This document shows positions 9,130 to 18,374 of a stretch of 64,000 bases of DNA, piece after piece. The DNA is from Thermococcus celer Vu 13 = JCM 8558 (GTDB taxonomy: Archaea; Methanobacteriota_B; Thermococci; Thermococcales; Thermococcaceae): contig NZ_CP014854.1 of the NCBI RefSeq assembly GCF_002214365.1, positions 1,302,001 through 1,366,000 on the forward strand. Direction: 5' to 3'. Below the pieces are notes generated by a model. It searched no databases. It was given only the letters and a program-made list of their open reading frames with translations, and had not been told where the DNA came from. Position 1 is the stretch's first letter; each line of letters opens with the position of its first letter. The position numbers and the translations under genes were made by a program.

Positions 9130-9544
9130 AGAGATCCTCCTCCACTATTTCCAGGGCCTTTTCGAGGTTATCGAGAAAGTCCCCGTCCGAGCGAAGGATT
9201 TTTATGGCCTCGTTGGGCTCGGAGATGAGGGTGTGAAAAGTCCGGCTGTAGTCATCGGAGAGGAGGGCGTATATCCCCACAACCTTCTCCTCGATGAGGG
9301 AACGGGCGACCCTCCCCTTTCTGGCGCGTTCTATGAGGGTTGCAACCCTTTCGATATCGGTTTTCCTTCTGACATTGTACTCGCGTCCTCTTCTTGGCAG
9401 GGAGATGCGTATTTCAAAGCCAAAAAGGACAAAGGCCAGGAAAGCTCCCAGCACCAAAACCGCGAGCCACCTGACCAAGTAAGAGCCGGCTATAACGGCG
9501 ATGATGAGGGGAACCGTCGCTATTGCAGCAGGACTAAACCTCAT
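9098..9544 (-). CDS. Small membrane protein upstream of moxR
   Basis: A 148-residue protein with two N-terminal membrane helices (IATVPLIIAVIAGSYLV and LAVLVLGAFLAFVLFGFEI), then a soluble, charged alpha-helical cytoplasmic part rich in Glu, Arg and Leu. I recognise no domain. It overlaps the DUF4129 gene by 11 bases at its start and moxR at its end, so it is embedded in the operon. Its position between a DUF4129 membrane protein and MoxR suggests an accessory subunit; this is inference from context only. Confidence 0.7.
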   Translation of the reverse strand: MRFSPAAIATVPLIIAVIAGSYLVRWLAVLVLGAFLAFVLFGFEIRISLPRRGREYNVRRKTDIERVATLIERARKGRVARSLIEEKVVGIYALLSDDYSRTFHTLISEPNEAIKILRSDGDFLDNLEKALEIVEEDLYEDRRGKLEG

Positions 9545-10379
9545 CCACGCCCCTCCTCATCGTCCGGTAAACTTCGAGGACCCTCTCGGCGTCTTTCCAC
9601 GTTATTTTCTCGGGGGCGTATTTGGCCTTTTCGAATAGCCTCGTGAGCTCAACGAAGGCGTCGTGCATGTATTTCACGTGCCTGGCGTGCTCCCAGTGGG
9701 TCCAGCTCTCCTCGTAGGGGATGCCGAGGTACTCCAGCCAGAGGACGGCGTTCCTGTAGATTCCCACGATGGCCTCCCTTGGGTTTTCAAAGGCATCGAG
9801 GCCGAGATCATCGAGTTTTTTATCGAAGAGCTCCGCTTTGAGCCTCATCTCCTCCCGCCCCTTCTTCCACAGGAGCCCGCGATACTGAACCACGGCGACG
9901 TAGGCAAAGACCGCTATAGCGACGAGGAAAACAGCGTAAAGGATGTATCTGAAAGGGAGGGAAAGCCCAGCCCCCGCCAACCGGGTGTCGTTGTGGTACG
10001 TTGGGGGCCGTGAAAAATTGGGGGGAGCGGATGAAAGGTTAACCAAGCCGCTGGTGTTGTTGGGCGGAAAAGGCGACGGGGAAGGTGACCACAGTCCAAG
10101 GAAGATGAGACCCACCAGAGCACCGGCGATCACGAGGGGGAGGTAAGTCGACAGCCCAAAACCGCCCCAATCGTCCCGCCTGAAGGGGTCCCTCCATTCG
10201 AGGAAGAGACCGAGGAGGATGAAGAGACCCACAATCGCAAGAACCTCCAGAAGAACGCCCGCCCATGGGGCCTCCCCCCTTTGGTGAACCTCCGACGTCG
10301 TGGCGCTGTGGTTAATCATCAGCGTCATCAGTGAAAACAGCAGTCCAAAGAGGATCAGGAGCTTTGCCCGGGTGTACAT
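9534..10379 (-). CDS. DUF4129 domain membrane protein
   Basis: A 281-residue protein with four predicted membrane helices. The first 200 residues contain a low-complexity extracytoplasmic loop rich in Pro, Ser and Asn (SPSPSPFPPNNTSG). The C-terminal cytoplasmic part has the DUF4129 pattern FENPREAIVGIYRNAVLWLE, with GIPYEESWTHWEHARHV. In other organisms DUF4129 is often fused to or beside a transglutaminase; none is visible here. The ATG at 10379 with GGTGG four bases upstream is better than the ATG at 10406, which overlaps the TATA-like GCTTTTAAAC. It is the first gene of the MoxR operon. Confidence 0.8.
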   Translation of the reverse strand: MYTRAKLLILFGLLFSLMTLMINHSATTSEVHQRGEAPWAGVLLEVLAIVGLFILLGLFLEWRDPFRRDDWGGFGLSTYLPLVIAGALVGLIFLGLWSPSPSPFPPNNTSGLVNLSSAPPNFSRPPTYHNDTRLAGAGLSLPFRYILYAVFLVAIAVFAYVAVVQYRGLLWKKGREEMRLKAELFDKKLDDLGLDAFENPREAIVGIYRNAVLWLEYLGIPYEESWTHWEHARHVKYMHDAFVELTRLFEKAKYAPEKITWKDAERVLEVYRTMRRGVDEV

Positions 10380-10447
10380 TTCCACCGGAAAACATGAAGA
10401 GGACATGTTTAAAAGCTTTTACCCCCAGGTAAAAGGTGGTGGTGGGG

Positions 10448-10942
10448 ATGGAGAAGATTCCGAGGCTCTACGTGGAAGTTTCCCCCGACGAATGCATCAA
10501 AGAGGGGAGGGTGACCAGGGACTGCGTGATCATAAGCGGGAACGTTGAGGTCTGGGTGAGGGAGAACGAAGCCGTTCCGGAGTTCGTTGACACGAAAAAG
10601 GCGAAGGTACTGGGAAAGGAGGTCTACGACCGCTTTTACCTCTACGTCGACAGAACCGAAGGAAAGATGATAAAGGACGCGATACTCGTCCTTCCAGACG
10701 GGAGAACGAGGATACATCTGAAGAAGGGGGATGAGCTGATGCTCCTCCCGGTGGAGGGCTACACGAAAACCCTGATAGCGAACGTCGGAAACAGGGTGCG
10801 GAAGGGGGACGCCTTCGCGGCGGTGACGACCAGGAAGGGAGAGGTTCACTATCTCAAACCCCCAAAAACAGGAACGGTGGTCTTCATAGACGAGGTGACT
10901 AACAGCCCCCATTACGTCTACTACATCCTCCCGGAGGAGTGA
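10448..10942 (+). CDS. DUF2118 family protein
   Basis: A 164-residue protein beginning MEKIPRLYVEVSPDECI. The C-terminal half has a biotinyl/lipoyl-like beta pattern (ANVGNRVRKGDAFAAVTTRKG, then LKPPKTGTVVFIDEVT). This is the archaeal DUF2118 family; the biochemical role is unknown. The ATG is directly preceded by a GGTGGTGGGG ribosome binding site. The promoter lies in the short divergent region shared with the DUF4129 gene. No signal peptide or membrane segment is seen. Confidence 0.8.
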   Translation: MEKIPRLYVEVSPDECIKEGRVTRDCVIISGNVEVWVRENEAVPEFVDTKKAKVLGKEVYDRFYLYVDRTEGKMIKDAILVLPDGRTRIHLKKGDELMLLPVEGYTKTLIANVGNRVRKGDAFAAVTTRKGEVHYLKPPKTGTVVFIDEVTNSPHYVYYILPEE

Positions 10943-11078
10943 GGTCAACCTCCGTTTCTTTCATTTATCAGAGCTAAGGGGAGAACTCCGGCAAAACCGG
11001 AAGGGAATTGAAAACACCAAAACCGTTATAAGGCACCGGACCAAGCGGTCTCTGAAAGCAATTTTGGAGCTGAAGGAA

Positions 11079-11579
11079 ATGAAGATTGAAGCTGGAGATT
11101 TTGTGGTGTTCCACTACGTGGGCAGGTTTGAGAACGGTGAAGTTTTTGACACGAGTTACGAGGACATCGCCAGGGAAAACGAGATATACGTTGAGGAGAG
11201 AGAATACGGCCCACTCGGGGTCAACGTCGGGGTCGGCGAGATAATACCGGGCCTCGATGAGGCGTTGATAGGAATGGAACCCGGGGAGAAGAAGACTATC
11301 ACGGTGCCCCCCGAAAAGGCCTACGGCATGCCGGATCCCGGGCTCGTCATCAACGTCTCGAAAGAGGAGTTCACAAAAGCCGGTCTCGAGCCGATGGAGG
11401 GCATGTACGTCATGACAGATTCAGGGATAGCGAAGATAGCAAAGGTCGAAGGGGAGAACGTTGCCCTCGACTTCAACCATCCCCTCGCCGGAAAGACGCT
11501 GATCTTCGATGTGGAAGTGGTGGACGTCCAGAAAGCCGCAGAGGGGGAGGAGGTCTCAGACTCCGATATTGAGGCCTGA
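11079..11579 (+). CDS. FKBP-type peptidyl-prolyl cis-trans isomerase (SlyD-like)
   Basis: A 166-residue archaeal short FKBP that catalyses proline isomerisation and acts as a folding chaperone. The FKBP core is visible: GDFVVFHYVGRFENGEVFDT, then GEIIPGLDEALIGMEPGEKK and PPEKAYG. A flap/IF domain inserted at about residues 85-130 is followed by the closing strand DFNHPLAGKTLIFDVEVVDV. The acidic C-terminal tail is common in this group. The ATG at 11079 follows a weak GGAG; the TTG at 11064 would add five residues. The gene ends convergently with, and overlaps, tadC by 24 bases. Confidence 0.93.
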   Translation: MKIEAGDFVVFHYVGRFENGEVFDTSYEDIARENEIYVEEREYGPLGVNVGVGEIIPGLDEALIGMEPGEKKTITVPPEKAYGMPDPGLVINVSKEEFTKAGLEPMEGMYVMTDSGIAKIAKVEGENVALDFNHPLAGKTLIFDVEVVDVQKAAEGEEVSDSDIEA

Positions 11580-12461
11580 GGCCCCCTGAAATATCACCAC
11601 TCCCATCGTCACAAGCATCAGGGCGTATTTTATGCCCGCTGAGTACTTCCCTTCTCTTATTACCCCGATTCCCAGTCCAGAAACTACCGCCTGAATGGCC
11701 ACGAAAGCCAGGAGTATTGTCTTCACTGAACCAACAGGGAAAGCCATGCTCCCTGTGTTCATCGCGATCATCGTTTGGGTCACTATGCCCAGTATCAACG
11801 GGCCCACAAAGCCGCTGGTTACTATGAAGAACATCACCTGCATCCCCGTGGAGGCCTTCCTCTCCTGTTTTATCCTGAGCACCTCCCTGACGTCGTTTCC
11901 AACGTAGGCCAGCACGTCGCTCATTGGCGCGCCCCTCTCGAGGGCCTCTATGATTATCATCATGGAGCGGTAGATAACCGAGGACCTCCGGTTCCTGAGC
12001 GCGAAAGCACGGAGTGCATCGACGGTTGGGCGGCCCTTCTTTATCTCGGAAACCGTCTTTTTGAACTCCTCCGTTAGAGCCCCGAACTTCGCCGTCGTCA
12101 GTTCCTCCAGAGCCTCCGAGAAGGATATTCCAGCCCTGAGGGAGCTGGCGAGGTAGAAAAACGCGTCCGGAATCATTTTCTCCATTTCATCAAGGCGCTT
12201 GGTGAGTCTCCAGTAGGGGTATCCAAAGGCCACTCCAGCAAAGAGCGTTATCAACGTCACTCCAGCGTAGAGAACGTTAGAAAACAGCCAGGCTATAAGT
12301 GCACCAATTATTCCAACTATAAGTGCCAGTAAAAGATACTCTGCAGCTAAAAAGTTTATACCAGCGGAATAAATGAAGAAGTCATAACGTCTTATCCAGC
12401 GATTGGGGATTATTCTTTCGATGAGTTGTGTTAACACTCCGAACACTCCATCAGCCATCAT
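11556..12461 (-). CDS. TadC-like type II secretion F family protein (pilus platform)
   Basis: A polytopic protein of about 300 residues with a cytoplasmic T2SSF domain containing FYLASSLRAGISFSEALEEL and LERGAPMSDVLAYVGNDVRE. Membrane helices flank it (LLLALIVGIIGALIAWLF near the N-terminus; four near the C-terminus). T2SSF proteins form the inner-membrane platform of archaeal type IV pili and secretion machines and contact the ATPase. It overlaps the preceding tadB-like gene by a few bases. The start follows GAGGTGAG. It is the last gene of the pilus operon. Confidence 0.88.
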   Translation of the reverse strand: MMADGVFGVLTQLIERIIPNRWIRRYDFFIYSAGINFLAAEYLLLALIVGIIGALIAWLFSNVLYAGVTLITLFAGVAFGYPYWRLTKRLDEMEKMIPDAFFYLASSLRAGISFSEALEELTTAKFGALTEEFKKTVSEIKKGRPTVDALRAFALRNRRSSVIYRSMMIIIEALERGAPMSDVLAYVGNDVREVLRIKQERKASTGMQVMFFIVTSGFVGPLILGIVTQTMIAMNTGSMAFPVGSVKTILLAFVAIQAVVSGLGIGVIREGKYSAGIKYALMLVTMGVVIFQGASGLNIGV

Positions 12462-12463
12462 CC

Positions 12464-13513
12464 TCACCTCGGCTCTCCCTTCTTGATCATGTTGACGATT
12501 ATTAACGACAGCGCCGGGAAGGCGAAAAGCAGTATGATGGCCAGGGTCCCGGGGGGCATTATGAGTGCCTGACTCATCACCGAGCTGGCGAGTATCCCAA
12601 CGACGAACATAGTGGGCATGACTATCGTCATGAACATGTAGATGAACGCTATACCGTTAACCTTCTGGACGTATTCCATAAGTTTCATCCTGTACTCAAA
12701 GGAGAAATCCTCGGCCATCTTGTAGAGGATATCGGAAAGGTTCCCACCGAACTTTATTGCCCTGAGTATCTGCTTGACGACACGGCTGATGTTCTCAGAG
12801 GCCATCTTCTCATCGAACTTGGAGAGGGCGTCCTCAAAGGAAGATCCCGTCCTCATATCCCGTATTATAAGCTCAAACTCCTCGGAGATGGGACCGTAGT
12901 CGGCGTTGGCAACCGACAGGATGGCCTCGGAGATACCAACCCCTGCGCTAAGGAGCGATGCCATATGCCTCAGGACGTAGGGTAAGGCCCTCTCCACCTC
13001 GACGACCCTGCGCTTCCACACTGTCTTCGGGTAGTACCTCATGTACATGAAACCGCCCATAAAGCTCAGGAGACCTATTAACAGGGAAGTATCGATCGGC
13101 ATGTATAGAAGGTAAGCAAAGAGGAATCCGAATATCCCAGCAAAAATCGCCACTCCGAGCATGAGCGCAACGTACTTCTCTTTGGGCATCAGTATGTTGG
13201 CTCTATAGAGATCCTTATCCAAACCCCGCAATGAACTTGTAAGCCTGTCAACTGGACCTTTAAAGTAGCGCAGTATAGCCTCGGCGAATCTCTCGGAAAA
13301 AGGATTTTTTATCTCCTCCTTTCTCCGTTTAAGCATCTCCTCCAATTCCTTCTCCAGCTCTGCCAGGGATCTTCTTCGGATTCCCTGATGTAGTTCTTTG
13401 ATGGATCCGATCCTCTCGCGGACACTCTTACCACCGGGGATTCGTTCCAAGAGCTCGTTCATTTTTTTAATCAAAAATCTTAGAAAGTCGACGGTATCAT
13501 CAACGATGCCCAC
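12464..13513 (-). CDS. TadB-like type II secretion F family protein (pilus platform)
   Basis: A protein of about 350 residues. A charged N-terminal cytoplasmic region (about 1-110) precedes two helices (VALMLGVAIFAGIFGFLFA; SLLIGLLSFMGGFMYM). The T2SSF domain follows (LRHMASLLSAGVGISEAILS; AIKFGGNLSDILYKMAEDFS), then C-terminal helices. It is the companion of the TadC-like protein, and both would dock with the KlbA ATPase encoded directly upstream. The GTG at 13513 is chosen because GGTGGTG lies just before it; a GTG at 13522 would overlap that site. Spacing to klbA is about ten bases. Confidence 0.87.
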   Translation of the reverse strand: MGIVDDTVDFLRFLIKKMNELLERIPGGKSVRERIGSIKELHQGIRRRSLAELEKELEEMLKRRKEEIKNPFSERFAEAILRYFKGPVDRLTSSLRGLDKDLYRANILMPKEKYVALMLGVAIFAGIFGFLFAYLLYMPIDTSLLIGLLSFMGGFMYMRYYPKTVWKRRVVEVERALPYVLRHMASLLSAGVGISEAILSVANADYGPISEEFELIIRDMRTGSSFEDALSKFDEKMASENISRVVKQILRAIKFGGNLSDILYKMAEDFSFEYRMKLMEYVQKVNGIAFIYMFMTIVMPTMFVVGILASSVMSQALIMPPGTLAIILLFAFPALSLIIVNMIKKGEPR

Positions 13514-13524
13514 GGTCACCACCT

Positions 13525-16500
13525 TTATACCAAGTTCTTAATCTGCTCGCTGATCTCGGTACTGCTCTCGGTCTCAATCCTCTTGAGGAGGGCATCCTCG
13601 TCTATGTAGAACTGCCTTATGTAGTAACCAACCTCATCAATGCCCCTGATGCCCCGCTCTATCATCCACTCAAGGATCAACTTGCGCTTCTCCTTCTCGA
13701 GCTCGAGTTCGGAGACGCTCATTCCAGTATGGTGGGCGAGCGTATTGAGCGTTCTACTCGGAACCCCCGTGGGAACGAGCTCGTCCTTGGCAGGGTCGTA
13801 CTTGTAGAGTTTGTTCAGCTGGACGCTTTCCCCTTCCATGCCCGATACCTCTGCGATCTCCGTAATGCGCCTTATCGTTCCCTTTTTCCTGCTGTGGAAC
13901 CTGACCTGCATTATTATGACGTCGAGGGCAGGTATCATTATCCTCGGAACGTTCATAGGTGGGCTCTCGAGGCGGACTATGGTTTCCCTCGCGCTGTTGG
14001 AGTGAATCGTGCCCATACAGTTAGAGACCAAAATGCCGTTTGCGACGTAGTTGTGATGCTCATCAACCGTAAGGTCATAGAGGTACTCTATGCCGAGCTC
14101 CTTTGGTTCAACCTCTTCAACGGCCGCAACCTCGTCCCAGTAAACGTCCCCCTCGGCAAGAAGCTCAAGCCTCTTTGCCAGCGCCCATGCATCCCGATCG
14201 CTGACGTCCTCGGCGACCCTCTGCATGGCCAGCGCTATTCCTTTGAGGGCCGGAACGCCTGATTTCGGATACCCTATCGTGCTCAACGTGCCGAATTAAG
14301 CTTTCTGAAACCTTTTCCCCGGCATAGACAGACGCCATTCTTGAAAGCTCTGCCACGGTTAGGTTCAATCTCTCCCTGAGTGGCTTTATCATCTTGCTTG
14401 AAATTGGTATACGATAAACATGGTTCCCGCGATACTTCTTCCTGTTCTCCAAGATGGCCTTGAGTGCCCTCCTGCGTTTGGCGTTGTTGAGGGGAACGCT
14501 TTCGTAGAACTTCCTAAGATCTTCAACCCCTCTCACTATGACCCTGAATATGTGGCCCTCCTTAAAGCCCCGGTTCCTCTGTCTTGACACCACGCTTACT
14601 ATACCGAGTCTTTGAAGGGCGTACCATACCTTTCTCGCACCGCTTTCGCTTTTTGTTATCAACATTATGGAAGGACCCCTTTCATCCACGTAGGCATCCG
14701 CGTCAAAGAGACCCGCCAGGAAGTACCTTATGGACTCTCTGCTGTGAAGAACTGCGTCAGGAACGGTCCACTTCTCCGACTTTTTGCCTCTGGGAATTGA
14801 GAAGATCCTTGAAAGCATCTCCGCAAATATTCTGGAGCCAAAGGTTACGGTCTTACTCGTCCCATTATCCCTTACAACAGGTCTCGAATTTGGAAGGTAC
14901 TTCTCCACGGCGTTTATGAAAGCCTTCATATACTGCTCGTCATCGAACGTTGCAGATACGTAGTACCCGTCTGAGGAGAGGTACCCATCTCCCAGTATAA
15001 CCCCAGCGATGTACGCAAGCTCCCCGTCAAGTTCCCTCACAATCTTTACCGGTGATGAGTTAGTCGAGATGAGGTACTCCGCGTTCTCGGGGGGTACCCC
15101 TTCGTTTCTAACCTTCCTGTAGTATCTCCCCCTAATCTCCATAGCCCCATCTCCACTCTCACCGGGGACGAGGTAGTGGTCACTAATCCCGGAGTAGGCT
15201 TCCAGGGGGATCCTGTACTTTCTTTCGGACATATCTGGGGGTCTCATCATCACCGCAACCCTGTCCCCAACCCTTAGCTTCCCCGCCTCCTTCCTAACGA
15301 CGTCACCCTCAGAGAACACAAAGAATGGATGGGTTCTCGTGAGTATAACTTCGTTTCCGGTTCTCGTCGTGATCTTCACAAGCTTCTCTCCTTCCCTCAC
15401 CTTCCTCCGCCATATCTTGGAAACCGTGTGGGAACCTGACTTCAAATCCGGTCCGACGCTGACGACGCTAAAGCGATCCCCCTCCTCCAGCTCAATGTAC
15501 TCCATATCCCTGTACCTCTTTATTCTATCACCGTACTTCTCGAACAATCTGTTACAAAGCGTACCGATCAATTCAAATCTTCCATCAGATAGTTGTATTA
15601 TTGAGAAATCATACAATGCTCCATTATGTCCCGTGTTCATAGCCGTGAACATCGTCCTCGCTTCGGGACCACGAACCTCACCGACTATGATCCTGTCGGG
15701 ACGCATACGGAGCGTGTTCTTCACGAGGTCATCCATCGTGACCTCTCCCTTGCCCTCGATGTTGGGGGGTCTCGTTTCGAGCCTCACCCAGTGCTCAACG
15801 GGCAGCTGGAGCTCGGCGGTGTCCTCAATGCTGATAACACGCTCACTTGGGGGAATGAACATCGCCAGGGAGTTCAGGGTGGTCGTCTTTCCGGAACCGG
15901 TGCCACCGGCCACGAGGATGTTGGCGGGCTTTACACCAAGGCCATCGACGAACATCCAGAGCAGGGCGGCTATCTCGGGGTTCATGGTTCCGTATTTTAT
16001 CAGGTCGATTATTGTGAGGGGGTCCTTCTTGAACTTACGGATGGTTATCGTCGGGCCGTCGAGGCTGATGGGGGGAATCGTCGCGTTAACACGGCTCCCA
16101 TCAGGAAGACGTGCATCGAGAAGCGGGCTCTGCTGGTCTATTCTCCTGCCCACCTCCCTCGCGATGCGCTCTATTATGTTGAGTATCTCCTTCTCCTCAG
16201 GGAAGGTTATGTTGGTCTTGCACATGTTGAAGCGCCTGTGCCAGACGTACACCGGTCTGTTCGTTCCGATGACCATTATCTCCTCGAGGTTGTCATCGCG
16301 GACGAGGGGATCGAGCTTGCCGTATCCTATCATGGACTGAACTATCATCTCGGCAAGGACCTCGATTCTTCCCTCAGAAAAATGGGGCACCTCCTCTTTG
16401 ATCATCCTTCTAACGGCGTTCATGAAGACGCGCCTGCGTTCCTCAAGATTTGGAAAAGCCGTCGGGTCTATCTGGAGTTCCGTTATCGCCCTGTCCTTTA

Positions 16501-17371
16501 TCCTCTTGAGGAGTGCTTCTTCCTCTTTACTCAATTTCGGTAGACGTATCTCGTATATGGGAACAGGCTCCCCCTTCACGCGGAGTATACGAACGTTTCC
16601 GTAGGCATCAAGTACCTTAGCTTTCCCAGCGTAATTCATCCCCTCAGAGCGAATCGGAGAGCCCAGTATGCCCTGAAGGGTCGAGCTACCAGTCCTTGAA
16701 GTTGACCCGGATCCTACAGGGGGATTTCCCCCTCCTGCCAGTATCCCACCCAGAAAATCAGATCCAGTTGTTCCAGTTGCCCTATTACCAACGGTTTCTT
16801 CTCTGGAAGGGGCTTTTTCCCCCGTGCTTGGTATTCCACCGCCTCCAAGCGAGGTTCTCCCCTCACCGGCCAGTATACCCTCCAGGAAGCTCGCCCCAGT
16901 TGGTTCAGTGCTTACCACACCTTCTTTAGGCTGAGGTTTTTTCGTTTGGGCGGGGATTCCATTTTCTTGGAACGGGACTTTCTCCTCGTTTGTTAGTATG
17001 CCCTCAAGGAAACTTGCCCCGCTTGGTTCAGTATTTACCGCTTTTTCTTTAGGCCGGGCCGTTTCTTCCCCTGCGAATGGCACGCTCTTCTCCTCGGGAG
17101 GCCTTCTCTCCTCTCGGGAGGGTGCTCCACCTCCACCCGACAGTATCTCCTCCAGGAAGTTCGCCCCCGTTGGAACACTGTTCACGGATTCCTCCGGAGA
17201 GGGACGATTTAATGGTTCGTCGTGGCCAATGTTCTTTTTTTCCCTTACGGGCGGAAGATTCTCCTCTTCAGTCTCACTACCCCCCTTAAGCACGCCCTCA
17301 AGGGCCTCGTTCTCGCCGCTCAATATCTCATCGATCCACGAGACGGCTTTCTTCTTTTTCTTCTCATCCAT
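13525..17371 (-). CDS. klbA: KlbA type II/IV secretion ATPase, intein-containing, frameshifted as read
   Basis: This VirB11/PilT-type ATPase would power the pilus encoded in this operon. The N-extein has 584 codons. Residues 1-230 are a repeat-rich low-complexity region. The ATPase core follows, with Walker A VAGGTGSGKTTTLNS, the Walker B region RIIVGEVRGPEARTMFTAMN and the histidine box. The C-extein (164 residues) resumes at CMGTIHSN, so spliced KlbA would have 748 residues. The intein occupies 14020-15619. Near 14250-14270 the frame changes by +1 within the intein's C-terminal part: upstream reads into EIRRSG then noise, while downstream resumes at GVPALKGIA. As read, the gene cannot make a complete protein. 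It could be a sequence error or a real inactivation. The ATG at 17371 follows GGTGAGC. Confidence 0.9.
14020..15619 (-). mobile_element. KlbA intein with LAGLIDADG homing endonuclease, frameshifted
   Basis: The intein starts with Ala (ALYDFSIIQL) after NTGHNG and ends at ILVSN before Cys+1 of CMGTIHS. An Ala at position 1 is the mark of class 2 (KlbA-type) inteins, in which Cys+1 is attacked directly. Block B has EVILTRTHPFF. The endonuclease motifs are YIAGVILGDGYL and FLAGLFDADAYV. Block F/G is YDLTVDEHHNYVANGILVSN, with Ser rather than His before the final Asn. The length is 1600 bases, that is 533 codons plus one base, which agrees with a single-base insertion. The frame break lies between the endonuclease and the C-terminal splicing block. 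Confidence 0.9.
16660..17345 (-). repeat. Array of short FLEGIL-type repeats in the KlbA N-terminus
   Basis: Five clear units and one weaker N-terminal unit recur: WIDEILSGE, NFLEEILSGG, SFLEGILTNE, SFLEGILAGE, DFLGGILAGG and TLQGILGSP. They are separated by 25-50 residue Pro/Glu/Lys-rich linkers, and several are preceded by EPTGAS or PSGAS. The motif is amphipathic and the linkers look disordered. This resembles an array of docking peptides; a partner is not known. Confidence 0.85.
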
Positions 17372-17380
17372 CACAAACGC

Positions 17381-18364
17381 TCACCGTCCCTCCGTCTTCC
17401 AGCTAACGTGGTAGGTTATATCCACACCCTTGCCCATGAATATTATCCAAACCGGGAAGTCAAAATCCACCCGCTTGGACGGTTTAAGCTCCGGGACCCC
17501 AACGGAGACCCCGCTTATCAAGCTGTTTGAAAGCTGGAACATTCCGGACATGACCGGAGGATTCTGTGCTTCGCCCTTCTGAGGTGGATTAAGGCCCCTG
17601 TATCTCCACACGAACTCCTCCATGTATTGCCTGTAGGTCATGGTGTAGTTGGGGGTGAAGTTCGCCATCTCCGCCCCGTCGAAGATGACGGGTATCGAAG
17701 CGGCGAAGAAGGTGTTGAAGACCCCAGCGTCGTTTGGAACGTTGGTAAGGCGGAAGGTAACGTCCCCCTCGTACCCGAGGATCTTGATGTACCCATCGAG
17801 GATCGGGAACATGCTCCTCATGTAAATAACTTTTGGGGTGTTTATGAGCTGGGGGTACATGACACCACAGCTTAAAACGGCTATATCGTCGAGGTCCTGC
17901 ACGATCCCGCTGACGTTGCTTCCGCTGTAATCCACGGAGGTCATCTTGGCGGAGTCGCCGCACACCGTCCGGTAATCCATGGTTTGGAGTACATAGGAGT
18001 AATTGGACGTTATCCTGAAGTTGACGACAACGGTTTCGTAGGGCATTATCCAGAAGCCGGTGTAGTAGTTCAGGGTTGTCCTCTGGACGTTCCAGACGGT
18101 GTGGACTACACTACTATTGCCCACGCGAAAAGCCCGGGCTTTCTCATCGTTATTCAACCTGTAAACCGTGAAGTCGTAGCGCGGGTTAACAATCACGAAC
18201 TTTGGGAATGGGGCGGTGTTAACGATAGTAACGTTCAGGTTTATCATGACCTCCCCCTGAACCCCGATGTTGTTGTAGGTATCACCGGGGAGTGGGTACG
18301 TAACCGCACTAACCAGGGATGCGGCTAACAAAAGAACAAAGAGAGAGACCGCGAGGCGCTTCAT
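17381..18364 (-). CDS. Secreted/anchored protein of the pilus operon, unknown function
   Basis: A 327-residue protein with an N-terminal signal peptide (LAVSLFVLLLAASLVSA) and an extracytoplasmic beta-rich region containing many aromatic and Asn residues. No domain is recognised. A hydrophobic C-terminus is absent, so it is probably secreted or peripheral. It lies between the DUF515 gene and klbA with roughly ten-base gaps, so it is likely a structural or assembly component of the pilus. The ATG at 18364 follows GAGGTGG, which decides it over the GTG at 18373. Confidence 0.75.
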   Translation of the reverse strand: MKRLAVSLFVLLLAASLVSAVTYPLPGDTYNNIGVQGEVMINLNVTIVNTAPFPKFVIVNPRYDFTVYRLNNDEKARAFRVGNSSVVHTVWNVQRTTLNYYTGFWIMPYETVVVNFRITSNYSYVLQTMDYRTVCGDSAKMTSVDYSGSNVSGIVQDLDDIAVLSCGVMYPQLINTPKVIYMRSMFPILDGYIKILGYEGDVTFRLTNVPNDAGVFNTFFAASIPVIFDGAEMANFTPNYTMTYRQYMEEFVWRYRGLNPPQKGEAQNPPVMSGMFQLSNSLISGVSVGVPELKPSKRVDFDFPVWIIFMGKGVDITYHVSWKTEGR

Positions 18365-18374
18365 CAAGACCACC

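Noticed and set aside
10379-10395. TTTTCCGGTGGAAATG as a possible mini-ORB
   Set aside because: It coincides with the ribosome binding site and start of the DUF4129 gene, which explains the GGTGG. The G-run is absent.
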